64,000 nucleotides of DNA from Ferribacterium limneticum (lineage in GTDB: Bacteria; Pseudomonadota; Gammaproteobacteria; Burkholderiales; Rhodocyclaceae): assembly GCF_020510585.1 (NCBI RefSeq), contig NZ_CP075190.1, positions 496,001 through 560,000 on the forward strand, written 5' to 3'. Positions 47,102-55,610 of this stretch are shown piece by piece; position 1 is the first letter of the stretch; each line of letters starts with the position of its first letter. Both the position numbers and the translations under genes were made by a program. The notes under the pieces were generated by a model. It was not told the origin of the DNA, ran no database searches, and saw only the letters and a program-made list of their open reading frames with translations.

Positions 47102-47548
47102 TTAACCCGCAAGCGCCGCCTTGACCAGTTTCGAGACTTCCGCCATGTCGGCCTTGCCGGCGAGTTGCGGTTTCAGCACGGCCATCAGCTTCCCCATGTC
47201 GGCCGGACCTTTGGCGCCGGTTGCAGCAACGGCCGCAGCGACCGCTGCGGCGGTTTCCTCGGGGCTCATTTTTTCCGGCAGATAGACGGCGAGGACGGCG
47301 ATTTCAAACTTTTCGGCGTCGGCCAGTTCCTGGCGGCCGGCGGCTTCGTATTGAGTGACGCTGTCCTTGCGCTGCTTGGTCAGCTTTTCGATGATGGCAA
47401 CGACGGCAGCGTCATCGAGTTCGACGCGTTCGTCGACTTCTTTTTGCTTGAGAGCGGCGAGCAGCAGACGAATCGCGCTCAGCTTGGCCGTTTCCTTGGC
47501 CTTCATGGCCGACTTCATGTCTTCGGTGATGCGTGCTTTCAAACTCAT
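47102..47548 (-). CDS. yqeY: GatB/YqeY domain protein
   Basis: The 148-aa product matches YqeY: SLKARITEDMKSAMKAKETA, KLSAIRLLLAALKQKEVD and a C-terminal helical domain (GPADMGKLMAVLKPQLAG). The domain resembles the tRNA-binding tail of GatB, but the protein's role is unknown. It is placed between rpsU and dnaG as in many beta- and gammaproteobacteria. dnaG starts 9 bp after its stop. Confidence 0.95.
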   Translation of the reverse strand: MSLKARITEDMKSAMKAKETAKLSAIRLLLAALKQKEVDERVELDDAAVVAIIEKLTKQRKDSVTQYEAAGRQELADAEKFEIAVLAVYLPEKMSPEETAAAVAAAVAATGAKGPADMGKLMAVLKPQLAGKADMAEVSKLVKAALAG

Positions 47549-47566
47549 TTTCGGCTTTCTTAAAGC

Positions 47567-47600
47567 AAAGAGCCGCCAGCTGTTGGGCGGGCGGCTCTTT
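47567..47600 (-). terminator. Intercistronic terminator/attenuator between rpsU and yqeY
   Basis: Stem AAAGAGCCGCC/GGCGGCTCTTT (about 11 bp) with a 12-base loop, followed on the minus strand by TTTGCTTT-type sequence. It lies 22 bp past the rpsU stop and can lower dnaG-rpoD expression relative to rpsU, as in the E. coli operon. Confidence 0.8.
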
Positions 47601-47621
47601 CGTGCTGCGATATTTTTCTGA

Positions 47622-47834
47622 TTAGAAAAGTTTCGGCGGCAGGGTCAGGCTACGGAGGCGCTTGTGCTGACGTTTGACAGCAGCGGCAGCCTTACGCTTG
47701 CGTTCGGCGGTGGGCTTTTCGTAAAACTCACGGGCACGCAGCTCGGTCAGCAAACCAGTCTTTTCGACCGTGCGCTTGAAGCGGCGGATAGCAACTTCGA
47801 ACGGCTCATTTTCCTTGACACGAATGTTCGGCAT
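47622..47834 (-). CDS. rpsU: 30S ribosomal protein S21
   Basis: ATG at 47834 gives 70 aa ([20 protein letters not shown]), the exact S21 length, with the basic tail ([20 protein letters not shown]). It supports anti-SD-dependent initiation on the 30S subunit. GGGGGTGAT precedes the start. First gene of the macromolecular synthesis operon, divergent from tsaD. Confidence 0.98.
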   Translation of the reverse strand: MPNIRVKENEPFEVAIRRFKRTVEKTGLLTELRAREFYEKPTAERKRKAAAAVKRQHKRLRSLTLPPKLF

Positions 47835-47972
47835 ATAAATCACCCCCTTCCGTTAGGCGCCTGCCAGGTCAAGTAAACGGCAGTGCGCGCAAAATTTGTT
47901 CCGCAGACTTTGCGGGTAGCCCAACAGTATATGCGAGAAAACCATGTTGTTCCAAGTGTTAAAATCGGCGCC

Positions 47973-48995
47973 ATGCTAGTTCTCGGTATTGAATCCTCCT
48001 GCGACGAAACCGGTATTGCGCTCTACGACAGCGCAACCGGCCTCCTGTCGCATGCCCTTCACTCGCAGGTGGCGATGCACGCCGAGTACGGCGGTGTCGT
48101 GCCGGAACTGGCCTCGCGCGATCACATCCGGCGTGTCGTGCCGCTCTTGCGCGACGCGCTGGCGCAGGGCAAGCGCTCGCTCGAAGAGGTCGATGCCGTG
48201 GCCTACACGCGCGGTCCGGGGCTGGCCGGGGCGCTGCTCGTTGGTTGTGCCTTTGCCGAAGCGCTGGCGCTGGCCATCGACAAGCCGACCATTCCGGTGC
48301 ATCACCTCGAAGGGCATTTGCTGTCGCCGCTGCTGTCCGCTACGCCGCCGACCTTTCCGTTTGTCGCCTTGCTGGTCTCCGGCGGTCATACGCAATTGAT
48401 GCGGGTGACGGGCGTCGGCGAGTACGAACTGCTCGGCGAGACCCTCGACGATGCGGCCGGCGAGGCTTTCGACAAGAGCGCCAAATTGCTCGGCCTGCCT
48501 TATCCGGGCGGTGCCTTGCTGTCGAAGCTAGCTGAGGCGGGGGCGCCGGGGGTTTATGAATTGCCGCGGCCGATGCTGCATTCCGGCGATCTGAGTTTCA
48601 GTTTTTCCGGGCTGAAGACGGCCGTTTTGACGCTGGTCCGCGAGCACGCGGACGATATGACGGATACGTTCAAGGCCGATGCGGCGCGGGCTTTTCAGGA
48701 GGCCATCGTCGAGGTGCTGGTCAAGAAGTCGCTCAAGGCGATGAAGCAGACCGGCCTCAAGCAGCTAGTGGTGGCCGGTGGCGTCGGCGCCAACAGGCAG
48801 TTGCGGGCGACGCTGGACGACGAGGCGCGGCGCAAGCGCTTCAGCGTTTTTTACCCGGAGCTGGAATTCTGCACCGACAACGGCGCGATGATCGCCCTGG
48901 CCGGTTGTCTGCGCCTGCAGGCCGGCACCCCGGCCAAGGCGGCGGGCAGTTTTGCCATTCAGCCGCGCTGGCCGTTGAGCGAGCTGCTGCGCTGA
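47973..48995 (+). CDS. tsaD: tRNA N6-threonylcarbamoyladenosine transferase
   Basis: ATG at 47973 gives 340 aa. Kae1/TsaD motifs: [42 protein letters not shown] (HxxxH Fe ligands), [11 protein letters not shown] and [13 protein letters not shown]. With TsaB and TsaE it transfers threonylcarbamoyl to A37 of ANN-decoding tRNAs. Divergent from rpsU as is common in proteobacteria. The open frame extends upstream to 47883, but that part is not family-like. Confidence 0.98.
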   Translation: MLVLGIESSCDETGIALYDSATGLLSHALHSQVAMHAEYGGVVPELASRDHIRRVVPLLRDALAQGKRSLEEVDAVAYTRGPGLAGALLVGCAFAEALALAIDKPTIPVHHLEGHLLSPLLSATPPTFPFVALLVSGGHTQLMRVTGVGEYELLGETLDDAAGEAFDKSAKLLGLPYPGGALLSKLAEAGAPGVYELPRPMLHSGDLSFSFSGLKTAVLTLVREHADDMTDTFKADAARAFQEAIVEVLVKKSLKAMKQTGLKQLVVAGGVGANRQLRATLDDEARRKRFSVFYPELEFCTDNGAMIALAGCLRLQAGTPAKAAGSFAIQPRWPLSELLR

Positions 48996-48998
48996 GCC

Positions 48999-49766
48999 TC
49001 AGTTGCGGGCGTGGGCGACGTTGAAGCTGTCGACGCCGTCCAGCCCGATCAGCTTGACGGGCATTTCGGCGAGCGGTTTGCCGATGCTCTGGCCGAGGGC
49101 CACCGCGACAAAACGCCATTCCTGGGCGCGGCCCTGATAGCCCACGGAAAACGAACCGCCGGCCACTTCGTAACCCATGTCGAGCAGGGCTTTCCGGATG
49201 TGGATTTCCTGCGGCATGAACTCCGGCAAGAAACGCAGGCTGACCGAGATGGCGTGGCGCGATGGCAGCCAGGCTTCGAGCCTGGAAACATAGAGCATGC
49301 AAGCGGCGGAGAGTAGCGTGAGCAGGATGGCGGCGCCGTAGAAGCCGATACCGACCAGGATGCCGATGACTGATGCCGACCAGATCGAGGCGGCCGTGGT
49401 CAGCCCGCTGATATTGAGGCCTTCCTTCATGATGACGCCGGCGCCGAGGAAGCCAACGCCGGTGACGATGCCCTGGATGACCCGTGTCGGGTCGGGCATG
49501 GGAACGGCGGCGCCTCCGGTCTGGAGCAGCGCCGCGCCGCCATACCACGAGGCGGGGTAGCCGGCGATGACCGTGCAGGCGCAGGAGGCGACGCAGACTA
49601 GACCGTAGGTTCGCATGCCGGCGGCGCGGCCGTGGTAGGAGCGTTCGTAGCCGAGGATGAAACCGAGCAGCAGGGCGCCGACCAGATTCATGAAGACGAC
49701 GAGGTTGGTGGCAATTTCGTTGGCTGACCAGTAACTGGCCAGCACTTCAGGGGATAGGGCGTGCAT
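48999..49766 (-). CDS. MgtC/SapB family membrane protein
   Basis: The 255-aa product has the MgtC core of five helices (FMNLVGALLLGFILGYERSY with the family Glu-Arg, GIVTGVGFLGAGVIMKEGLN) and a C-terminal ACT-like cytosolic domain of about 90 residues. MgtC proteins aid survival in low Mg2+ and modulate ATP synthase in some pathogens. It lies 66 bp after the Cys-rich small gene on the same strand. Confidence 0.93.
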   Translation of the reverse strand: MHALSPEVLASYWSANEIATNLVVFMNLVGALLLGFILGYERSYHGRAAGMRTYGLVCVASCACTVIAGYPASWYGGAALLQTGGAAVPMPDPTRVIQGIVTGVGFLGAGVIMKEGLNISGLTTAASIWSASVIGILVGIGFYGAAILLTLLSAACMLYVSRLEAWLPSRHAISVSLRFLPEFMPQEIHIRKALLDMGYEVAGGSFSVGYQGRAQEWRFVAVALGQSIGKPLAEMPVKLIGLDGVDSFNVAHARN

Positions 49767-49832
49767 GCTCGGCGTCCACAGGGCGATGGCGCTCAGTGTT
49801 CTCCAAATCGCCCACTACCGCAAGGATTGGCG

Positions 49833-49964
49833 TCAGTCGTCAGGCAGCGATTTCAAAATTGGCCAAATTTTCCGGTTGACCGTGGCAATCCCCTTTTTTC
49901 TATGCTTTTTGAGCTTCGGGCAGTCCTTGCACGGCGGATGCTTCTTGCAGCATTTCTTTCCCAT
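49833..49964 (-). CDS. Small Cys-rich basic protein with repeat-encoded C-terminus
   Basis: A 43-aa ORF with a strong ribosome site (GGAGG, 5-bp spacing) starts 12 bp after the cupin stop. The N-terminal half MGKKCCKKHPPCKDCPKLKK has a CC-x6-C-x2-C arrangement suited to metal binding; the C-terminal half IATVNRKIWPILKS is encoded entirely by a dispersed-repeat copy (49849-49890, frame R2), and the stop follows five codons later. Too short for routine calling but the ribosome site, spacing and Cys pattern argue it is real. Function unknown. Confidence 0.65.
   Translation of the reverse strand: MGKKCCKKHPPCKDCPKLKKHRKKGIATVNRKIWPILKSLPDD
49849..49890 (+). repeat. Dispersed 42-bp repeat (near-consensus) in the Cys-rich small gene
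   Basis: GATTTCAAAATTGGCCAAAT then TTTCCGGTTGACCGTGGCAA and TC. It is a good type sequence for the family. Contains AAAATTGGCCAAATTTT (near-palindrome) and CGGT-TG-ACCG. Confidence 0.96.
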
Positions 49965-49976
49965 GACGGCCTCCGT

Positions 49977-50255
49977 TCAGCTCCGGCGGGCCACCCAGTA
50001 GGTGGCGCCGGCGTTGCCGTAGCGTTCGGCGTGCGGCACGTCGCGGTCCAGTGCAAAGTCGTCGCCCGCTCTGAGGTGTTGCGTCTCCTCGCCGATAGTC
50101 AGCCACATTTCGCCGCGCACGACGCGGGCCTTGACGGCGAACGGATGGGTATGGAAATCGAGCACGGCGTCGGCCGGCCAACTGCGTTCAAGCACCTCGT
50201 TGAATCCTTCGGCGAGGACCTGGCCCTTGAATTGATCGAAGGTGCCTGAAAGCAT
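49977..50255 (-). CDS. Cupin-domain protein
   Basis: The 92-aa product is a single small cupin: DFHTHPFAVKARVVRGEMWL (HxH and Glu region of motif 1) and LDRDVPHAERYGNAGATYW (His of motif 2). Metal ligands are present, so it may be a small dioxygenase or sensor. It starts 9 bp after tpx and precedes the Cys-rich gene, suggesting a redox or metal-stress operon. Confidence 0.88.
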   Translation of the reverse strand: MLSGTFDQFKGQVLAEGFNEVLERSWPADAVLDFHTHPFAVKARVVRGEMWLTIGEETQHLRAGDDFALDRDVPHAERYGNAGATYWVARRS

Positions 50256-50264
50256 GGCCTGGAC

Positions 50265-50765
50265 TCAGAGAGCGGCCAGGGCGGCGGCGTAATCGGGTTC
50301 GTTCTTGATTTCGCTGACCAGTTCGCTGTGGATGACCTTGTTGTTTTCGTCGAGGACGACGACGGCGCGGGCAGTCAGCCCGGCCAGCGGGCCGCTCGTG
50401 ATGGCGACGCCGTAGGCTTCGATGAACTCACGGCCGCGCAGGGTGGACAGGGTTACAACGTTATCGAGACCTTCGGCGCCGCAGAAGCGCGCCTGGGCGA
50501 AGGGCAGGTCGGCCGAGATGCACAGGACGACGGCGTTCGGCAGCGTATTGGCCTTGGCGTTGAACTGACGGACCGACATGGCGCAGGTCGGCGTGTCGAT
50601 GCTCGGGAAAATGTTGAGGATCTTGCGCTTGCCGGCAAAGCTGGCCAGTGCGGTGTCGGACAGGTCTTTGGCGACCAGCGAGAAAGCTGGTGCGCTATCG
50701 CCCTTTTGGGGGAATTTGCCGGCGATAGTGATTGGGTTGCCGCCGAGGGTTACGCTTTGGGTCAT
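50265..50765 (-). CDS. tpx: Thiol peroxidase
   Basis: ATG at 50765 gives 166 aa, the exact Tpx length. The peroxidatic Cys is in [16 protein letters not shown] and the resolving Cys in [12 protein letters not shown], the atypical 2-Cys Tpx pattern. It reduces H2O2 and alkyl peroxides with thioredoxin. AAGGAAAACC precedes the start. Confidence 0.97.
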   Translation of the reverse strand: MTQSVTLGGNPITIAGKFPQKGDSAPAFSLVAKDLSDTALASFAGKRKILNIFPSIDTPTCAMSVRQFNAKANTLPNAVVLCISADLPFAQARFCGAEGLDNVVTLSTLRGREFIEAYGVAITSGPLAGLTARAVVVLDENNKVIHSELVSEIKNEPDYAAALAAL

Positions 50766-50884
50766 GGTTTTCCTTGGTTTTGAGAACAGAGGCACCGTTT
50801 GACGGGGGGACTCCGCTTTGGTTCAGCGATCAGATGAGTCTGACGGTGTTGTCGCAGAGGCGCGGCCGGGTTGGTCCTGGCCGA

Positions 50885-50977
50885 TCAATGATTTTCGGGA
50901 AGTGCCGCGAGGATTTCAAAATAGCGATCCCAAGCCGCTTCTTCCCGGGTGAAGTGCTGAATGAATCGGGAAATCAT
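50885..50977 (-). CDS. Candidate 30-aa small ORF
   Basis: ATG at 50977 with AAGGAG (7-bp spacing) opens a 30-codon frame, MISRFIQHFTREEAAWDRYF then EILAALPENH. It lies 119 bp upstream of tpx on the same strand and could be a leader or a small regulator. No family recognised; only the ribosome site supports it. Confidence 0.4.
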   Translation of the reverse strand: MISRFIQHFTREEAAWDRYFEILAALPENH

Positions 50978-51040
50978 GGTGCTCTCCTTGGCTTGACTTC
51001 AGATCGGTGCTGACCTGATGAACGTAGTCTAGGAGTCGGC

Positions 51041-51061
51041 AATCGATTGACCCAATCGATT
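51041..51061. promoter_or_regulatory. Tandem palindromes AATCGATT, candidate operator
   Basis: Two perfect AATCGATT palindromes (51041-51048 and 51054-51061) with 13-bp centre spacing in the 114-bp gap between citG and the 30-codon ORF. They face the small ORF and tpx and could be a dimer-of-dimers operator. Regulator unknown. Confidence 0.4.
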
Positions 51062-51091
51062 TTCTGCATGTGATCAATTTGGATTGACTAT

Positions 51092-51961
51092 CTATCCGGC
51101 TTGCCAGGCATCTCGGCCGGCGCCCATGTGATCGAGGGTGTTTTCGGAAATCTCGCCGCTGGCGAGGAGATATCCGTAAGCGAGCGCCAGCATGTCGGCG
51201 ACGCCGCCCATGGTCAGATTCATGCCGATGTAGGCGCGGTTGGTCGCGCCGAGAAAGGCCCGATAGTCATCGCCACTGGCGATCAACTCCTCCAGCCGGC
51301 GGCCGTCGCGCTTGAGGCGGGCCAGCCCGGCCGGGCCGCCGCGATGCAGGGTCGTCGTATCGTCAACTGTCTGCATCAGGCGCGCCAGCATGGCAAAGGA
51401 GGCCTGGCTGAAACAGGCGCCTTGTTTGATCGAGGCGCGAAAAGCCGGCAGAGCCTCTTCGAACAGCGAGGGAAAGCCGCGTCGAGACTCCTGCACGATA
51501 CCGCCGGTGCGGTATTTTTCCCTGGCCAGTCGACCATGGCTGGCGGCCGCTTCGCCGGCCCGGAAAAAGTTGTCGGCCAGCGCCGACAGCGCCTGGCGAA
51601 CGGTGTTTTCATCGGCAGATGCGGCCCGCCAGCGGGCAATCAGCAACATGCCGCTGAGAAAGACGTAGCCCTTGTGGGTATTGGTGCCCAGACTCTCCAG
51701 CAAACGCTGTTCGGTGCGCATGCCAATTTTCTTTTGATACAGAAAAGGCTCGCCAGCGACCAGCGAGCGGGTGATTTGATCCAGATAATCGGCCAGGATC
51801 CGGATCGATCGCTCCATCAGGACAATCGACAGGTCGGGATGAGAGCCGCGATCGGCCAGGTCGACCAGGCCCGGTTTGGGCGTCAGGTAGAGTTCCAGCG
51901 CGGCGCCCCCGGCAAGGGCGCCGGCCAGGCGCTCAAGCTCGGCAGCACGCGAGGAGTTCAT
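51092..51961 (-). CDS. citG: Triphosphoribosyl-dephospho-CoA synthase
   Basis: The 289-aa product resembles CitG/MdcB: GAALELYLTPKPGLVDLADR, GYVFLSGMLLIARWRA and GGIVQESRRGFPSLFEEALP. It makes the prosthetic-group precursor from ATP and dephospho-CoA for the citrate lyase acyl carrier protein. It overlaps citX by 29 bp and is the last gene of the operon. Confidence 0.92.
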   Translation of the reverse strand: MNSSRAAELERLAGALAGGAALELYLTPKPGLVDLADRGSHPDLSIVLMERSIRILADYLDQITRSLVAGEPFLYQKKIGMRTEQRLLESLGTNTHKGYVFLSGMLLIARWRAASADENTVRQALSALADNFFRAGEAAASHGRLAREKYRTGGIVQESRRGFPSLFEEALPAFRASIKQGACFSQASFAMLARLMQTVDDTTTLHRGGPAGLARLKRDGRRLEELIASGDDYRAFLGATNRAYIGMNLTMGGVADMLALAYGYLLASGEISENTLDHMGAGRDAWQAG

Positions 51962-52454
51962 GGGCTAGTGTGATGACCTCGGAGATGGCGTGGCGTTGGG
52001 TGCGCATGCAATCGACCGCCGGCTGGTCGCAGACCAGGCAGCGGCGGGCCGGCAGGCCAAGGGTGTTGCGGCCGATCTGGACGGTTTCGCAAGCGTAAAC
52101 ATCGAGGTCGAGCAGGCGGCCGGCCGGGTGGCTTTCCTCGATGGCTATGCACAGCCGCTTGACGGCGAGTGGATCGGCGTCGACCACGCGTAGCGCAAAA
52201 TGCCCCAGGGCATCGCGATCGGTGGCTAGCAGGAAGGAGCCGGGGAAGGTTTCGGCGATCTGCGCGCAGCCTCGGCGAAAAAGCCCGGTCGCCCCGGGCG
52301 GCGACTTGTCGGGGCCGGGCAGGTTGAGGGAGACGAACAGCGTCGCCGGCCGCCCCGCACTCAGCGCGCGGGACAGCAGCTCCTGGCGCGCCTCGCGGGC
52401 GGCCAACAACTTACCGGCGAACCTGGCGGACGACATCGATGATCGAGCCATCAC
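51933..52454 (-). CDS. citX: Apo-citrate lyase phosphoribosyl-dephospho-CoA transferase
   Basis: The 173-aa product has the CitX hallmarks: GRLLDLDVYACE, LGLPARRCLVCDQPAVDCMR and a final His (QRHAISEVI). It attaches the prosthetic group to CitD. Starts at 52454, 52451 or 52436 overlap the citF end by 26-44 bp. Clustered citX and citG are usual. Confidence 0.92.
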   Translation of the reverse strand: MMARSSMSSARFAGKLLAAREARQELLSRALSAGRPATLFVSLNLPGPDKSPPGATGLFRRGCAQIAETFPGSFLLATDRDALGHFALRVVDADPLAVKRLCIAIEESHPAGRLLDLDVYACETVQIGRNTLGLPARRCLVCDQPAVDCMRTQRHAISEVITLAHELLACCRA

Positions 52455-53949
52455 GGTATTCGATCAGGCCGACGACTTTGTCTTCGAACTCGATCGGCCT
52501 CGGCACGCCGGTGATGGCGTAGACCTCGTCGCGCAACTGGCGGATGTCCTTGACCGGGGCGCGCATGCGGATTAGTTCCGCCTTCAGTTCGGGCAGCCGG
52601 TCATTGACCGCGATGCCGCGCTCGGTGACGACGACGCCGACCGTCTCGCCCGGCGTGGTGATCGTCGTCACCGCATCGCGGACGATGGGCAGGCGGCCGC
52701 GGATCGACGGGGCGACGACGATCGAAAGCTTGGCCCCGGCCGCCACATCGCAATGGCCGCCGGTGTTGTGCAGCAGGTAGCCCATCGACTCGGTATTGAC
52801 GTTGACGTTGAAATCGACGTCGATTTCGGTGGCGCTCAGAATCGCGCAATCGAGGCGGTCGACGACGGAACCGCAGTTGAACGGGTTGGCATAGGTGCCG
52901 GCGGTCATTTCCTGATGCTTGCGGTTGCGGCCGATCGATTCGACTGCCTTGAGGTCGAAGCACTGGACATCGAACAGCGCTTCGAACAAGCCTTCCTCCA
53001 GCATGTCCACGAAATAGCCGGTGATCCCGCCGCAGCCGAAGCTGCCCTTGACCTTGTCCTTGCGCATCATGTCGCGGACGTGCTCGGCGACGGCCAGCGA
53101 GATGCCGCCGGTGCCGGTCTGGAAGGAGAAACCATCCTTCACGTAGCCCGAGGCGCGGATCACCATGGCCGCGTACTTGGCGATCTGCAGGCCGATCGGG
53201 TCGGTGGTGATGCGGGTGGTCGAGGACACGATTTTTTTCGGGTCGCCCAGGCTGGGTACGCAGGCCACGAAATCGACCACCGTTTGCGGAATGCCGATCG
53301 GCACGGCCGGGAAGGGCACCAGGTTGTCGGTCACGGCGACCACCTTGTGGGCGTGCTGGGCGTCCACCTGGGCATAGCCCAGGCTGCCGCAGGCCGAGGG
53401 GCCGTAGTAGCCGTTGAAGTTGCCGTATTCGTCGCAACAGGGCGCCGCCAGGAAGGCGACGTCGACCGGCACTTCGCCGCAGATCAGGGCGCGGGCGCGG
53501 CCGCCGTGCGAGCGGACGACGATCGGGCAGTCCAGCTCGCCTTTCGAGATCAGCTCGCCGATCGGGCCGTTGACGCCGCACTCCAGCCCGGTGATCACGC
53601 CCTTGCGGATGTAGGGAATCAGTTCGGCATGGACGACGTGGATCGAACTGGAAGCGATCTTGATGTCGCGGATGCCCAGCGCGTCGATTTCCCGGACCAG
53701 GTCGTTCAACAGCGAATCGCCGTTGCGCAGGCTGTGATGGGTCGAAATGGTCATTCCGTCCTTGAGGCCGGCGGCGATGACTGCCTCGCGCAGGCCGCCG
53801 ACCAGCTTGCTGCCGTTGTGGGTCAGGCGCCGTATGGCCCGCGTCGAACGCTCGGCGTGCGGCTGCAGCGACCACGGGTCGCGGTAGGGGGTCAGCTTTT
53901 TGCCGGCAAAGGTGTCCGGGATATCCCGGCCCAGGCTATTCAGTGCCAT
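52411..53949 (-). CDS. citF: Citrate lyase alpha subunit (citrate:acetyl-ACP transferase)
   Basis: The 512-aa product aligns with CitF: AIRRLTHNGSKLVGGLREAV, TISTHHSLRNGDSLLNDLV, EYGNFNGYYGPSACGSLGYA and GSFGCGGITGYFVDMLEEGL. It swaps the acetyl group on CitD for citrate, giving citryl-ACP. Its start overlaps the citE end by 14 bp. Confidence 0.97.
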   Translation of the reverse strand: MALNSLGRDIPDTFAGKKLTPYRDPWSLQPHAERSTRAIRRLTHNGSKLVGGLREAVIAAGLKDGMTISTHHSLRNGDSLLNDLVREIDALGIRDIKIASSSIHVVHAELIPYIRKGVITGLECGVNGPIGELISKGELDCPIVVRSHGGRARALICGEVPVDVAFLAAPCCDEYGNFNGYYGPSACGSLGYAQVDAQHAHKVVAVTDNLVPFPAVPIGIPQTVVDFVACVPSLGDPKKIVSSTTRITTDPIGLQIAKYAAMVIRASGYVKDGFSFQTGTGGISLAVAEHVRDMMRKDKVKGSFGCGGITGYFVDMLEEGLFEALFDVQCFDLKAVESIGRNRKHQEMTAGTYANPFNCGSVVDRLDCAILSATEIDVDFNVNVNTESMGYLLHNTGGHCDVAAGAKLSIVVAPSIRGRLPIVRDAVTTITTPGETVGVVVTERGIAVNDRLPELKAELIRMRAPVKDIRQLRDEVYAITGVPRPIEFEDKVVGLIEYRDGSIIDVVRQVRR

Positions 53950-54862
53950 AAATGTCCTCCTCGCTGATTTCGATATCGACCAAGCCGTGCGCCTGGGCGG
54001 TGCGCAAGACGCGCGCGGCGCGGATGACGATGGGCGCGTCGATCATCTTGCCCTTCAGGGAAATGACGCCGGTGCCCATCTCGCGGGCGCGCTTGATGGC
54101 GTCGATGATTTGCAGCGCGTGTTCGACTTCTTCCGCTTTCGGCGCGAAGACGTCGTGGATGACATCGCATTGCCGTGGATTGACCATGCATTTGCCGGTA
54201 AAGCCGAGGCGCTTGATCAGTTCGGTTTCGCGGCGCAGCGAGTCCATGTCGTTGACGTCGGCGAAAATCGTATCGATGGCCTGGATGCCGGCCGCCTTCG
54301 CCGCCCACAAAACGCGCATGCGGGCGTTGAACAATTCCTCGCCGCTCTTCGTGCGTTCGATTTCCATGGTTGCCGTGTAATCCTCGGCGCCGAAAGCCAG
54401 CCCGATCAGGCGCGTCGAGGCCTTGGCCGTGCTGGTCGCATTGATGACGCCGAGCGCCGTCTCGATCGAGGGCAGGATGCGGAAATGGCCGATGTCGAGC
54501 CCAAGCTCCTCTTCGAATTCGGTGAGCAGCGTATCCAGGCGTTCGACGATTTCCGGCGAATCGGCCTTGGGCAGCCGGATGCCGTCGGGCATGCCGGGCA
54601 GCACCGTTTTCAGGTCGTCGAGCGCCCACTTGGTATCGAGGCCGTTGATGCGGACCAGGATTTCCTTGTTGCGCACCTTGTATTGATCGAGGAAGCAGCG
54701 GACGAGAACGCGTGCCGCGTCCTTTTCGTTGAGCGGCACGGCATCTTCGAGGTCGATCAACACCGCATCGCATTCGAAAAGCGGAATGTTCTGCAGCATC
54801 GACGGCATGTTGCCCGGCACGTAAAGCAGCGAGCGGCGCAATTGATAACCGGTCATGCTCAT
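53936..54862 (-). CDS. citE: Citrate lyase beta subunit (citryl-ACP lyase)
   Basis: The 308-aa product has CitE motifs: RRSLLYVPGNMPSMLQN, DAVLIDLEDAVPLNEKD (acidic metal site) and ILVRINGLDTKW. It cleaves citryl-ACP to oxaloacetate and acetyl-ACP in a Mg-dependent TIM barrel. Starts at 54862 or 54856; its start overlaps the PPC-gene end by 4 bp. Confidence 0.97.
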   Translation of the reverse strand: MSMTGYQLRRSLLYVPGNMPSMLQNIPLFECDAVLIDLEDAVPLNEKDAARVLVRCFLDQYKVRNKEILVRINGLDTKWALDDLKTVLPGMPDGIRLPKADSPEIVERLDTLLTEFEEELGLDIGHFRILPSIETALGVINATSTAKASTRLIGLAFGAEDYTATMEIERTKSGEELFNARMRVLWAAKAAGIQAIDTIFADVNDMDSLRRETELIKRLGFTGKCMVNPRQCDVIHDVFAPKAEEVEHALQIIDAIKRAREMGTGVISLKGKMIDAPIVIRAARVLRTAQAHGLVDIEISEEDIYGTE

Positions 54863-55347
54863 TCCTCCCCGGCGAAGAAGACGTTCGAGGTGCCGGCCGA
54901 TTTCGACTGATGGCGGGCGATGCCGTCGATCACCAGTTCGGTCAGCACGATTTCGCAGGAGGCGAAGACCTCGGCATCCTGCATTTGCCCGCCGACGACG
55001 TCACCCGACGATTTGCTGGCGATGATATGCAGGTGGCAGAAGGGTTCGCCGCTTTCGTCGGGCACGATGTTGCCGGTCAGGCCGAGCAGTTCGAGCGGTC
55101 CTTCGACCGCGTGCGGGGTCAGGCGCGCCGCCGTGATCGGCAGTTTGGCGCCGCTCTTGATGTCGTTGAGGCGGACGTTCTTGACCGAGCCGACGGCCGA
55201 GACGATCACCGCATGGCGGATCCCCTCGTGCTGGGTGAACCGGGTCAGGATGTCGACCAGGCGCTCGCCGGGGAGAATCTTCAGGAAGAAGCGGCGGCCA
55301 TGGCCGTACTCCTTGTAGCAATAACCCTTGTCCTTGGCTTCGTTCAT
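54859..55347 (-). CDS. PPC/DUF296 domain protein inside the citrate lyase operon
   Basis: The 162-aa product is a single PPC (DUF296) domain: RRFFLKILPGERLVDILTRF, RHAVIVSAVGSVKNVRL and CHLHIIASKSSGDVVGGQMQ. The metal/DNA-binding GGH motif of typical members is GGQ here. Bacterial members are small and unassigned; plant members are AT-hook-linked DNA binders. Tight overlap with citD and citE argues for a role in citrate lyase function or control. Confidence 0.85.
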   Translation of the reverse strand: MNEAKDKGYCYKEYGHGRRFFLKILPGERLVDILTRFTQHEGIRHAVIVSAVGSVKNVRLNDIKSGAKLPITAARLTPHAVEGPLELLGLTGNIVPDESGEPFCHLHIIASKSSGDVVGGQMQDAEVFASCEIVLTELVIDGIARHQSKSAGTSNVFFAGEE

Positions 55348-55610
55348 GACAGACCTCCAGCCCGCCGCAGGGCGGTTTCCAGGCGGGCCTCGATGGCGTA
55401 GTCGAGAGCGCCGCGATCATTGACGCTGACCCGCGCACCTTCGGCGCCGTGTTTCGCCAGGACTTCTTCCAGCTTGGCGCGGATCAGATGTTCGAACTGC
55501 TTCTTGACGGTCGATTCGATCTCGATGACCAGCCCGTCAGCCGGCTCGACGATGACCATCAGGTCACTCGACTGCATGGTGCCGGCCTGGCCCTTGCGTT
55601 CAATTTTCAT
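55344..55610 (-). CDS. citD: Citrate lyase acyl carrier protein (gamma subunit)
   Basis: The 88-aa product carries the prosthetic-group Ser in GTMQSSDLMVIVEPA (Ser14/15) and is CitD length. It holds the 2'-(5''-phosphoribosyl)-3'-dephospho-CoA arm. Overlaps citC by 11 bp and the PPC gene by 4 bp. Confidence 0.96.
   Translation of the reverse strand: MKIERKGQAGTMQSSDLMVIVEPADGLVIEIESTVKKQFEHLIRAKLEEVLAKHGAEGARVSVNDRGALDYAIEARLETALRRAGGLS

Noticed and set aside
49765..50001. Plus-strand 78-codon frame over the repeat at 49849
   Set aside because: No ribosome site, and it is antisense to the Cys-rich small gene, which has a strong one.
50912..50931. GATTTCAAAATAGCGATCCC looks like the repeat with its centre deleted
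   Set aside because: Only the first 11 bp match, and on the other strand it encodes WDRYFEIL of the small ORF; chance is sufficient.
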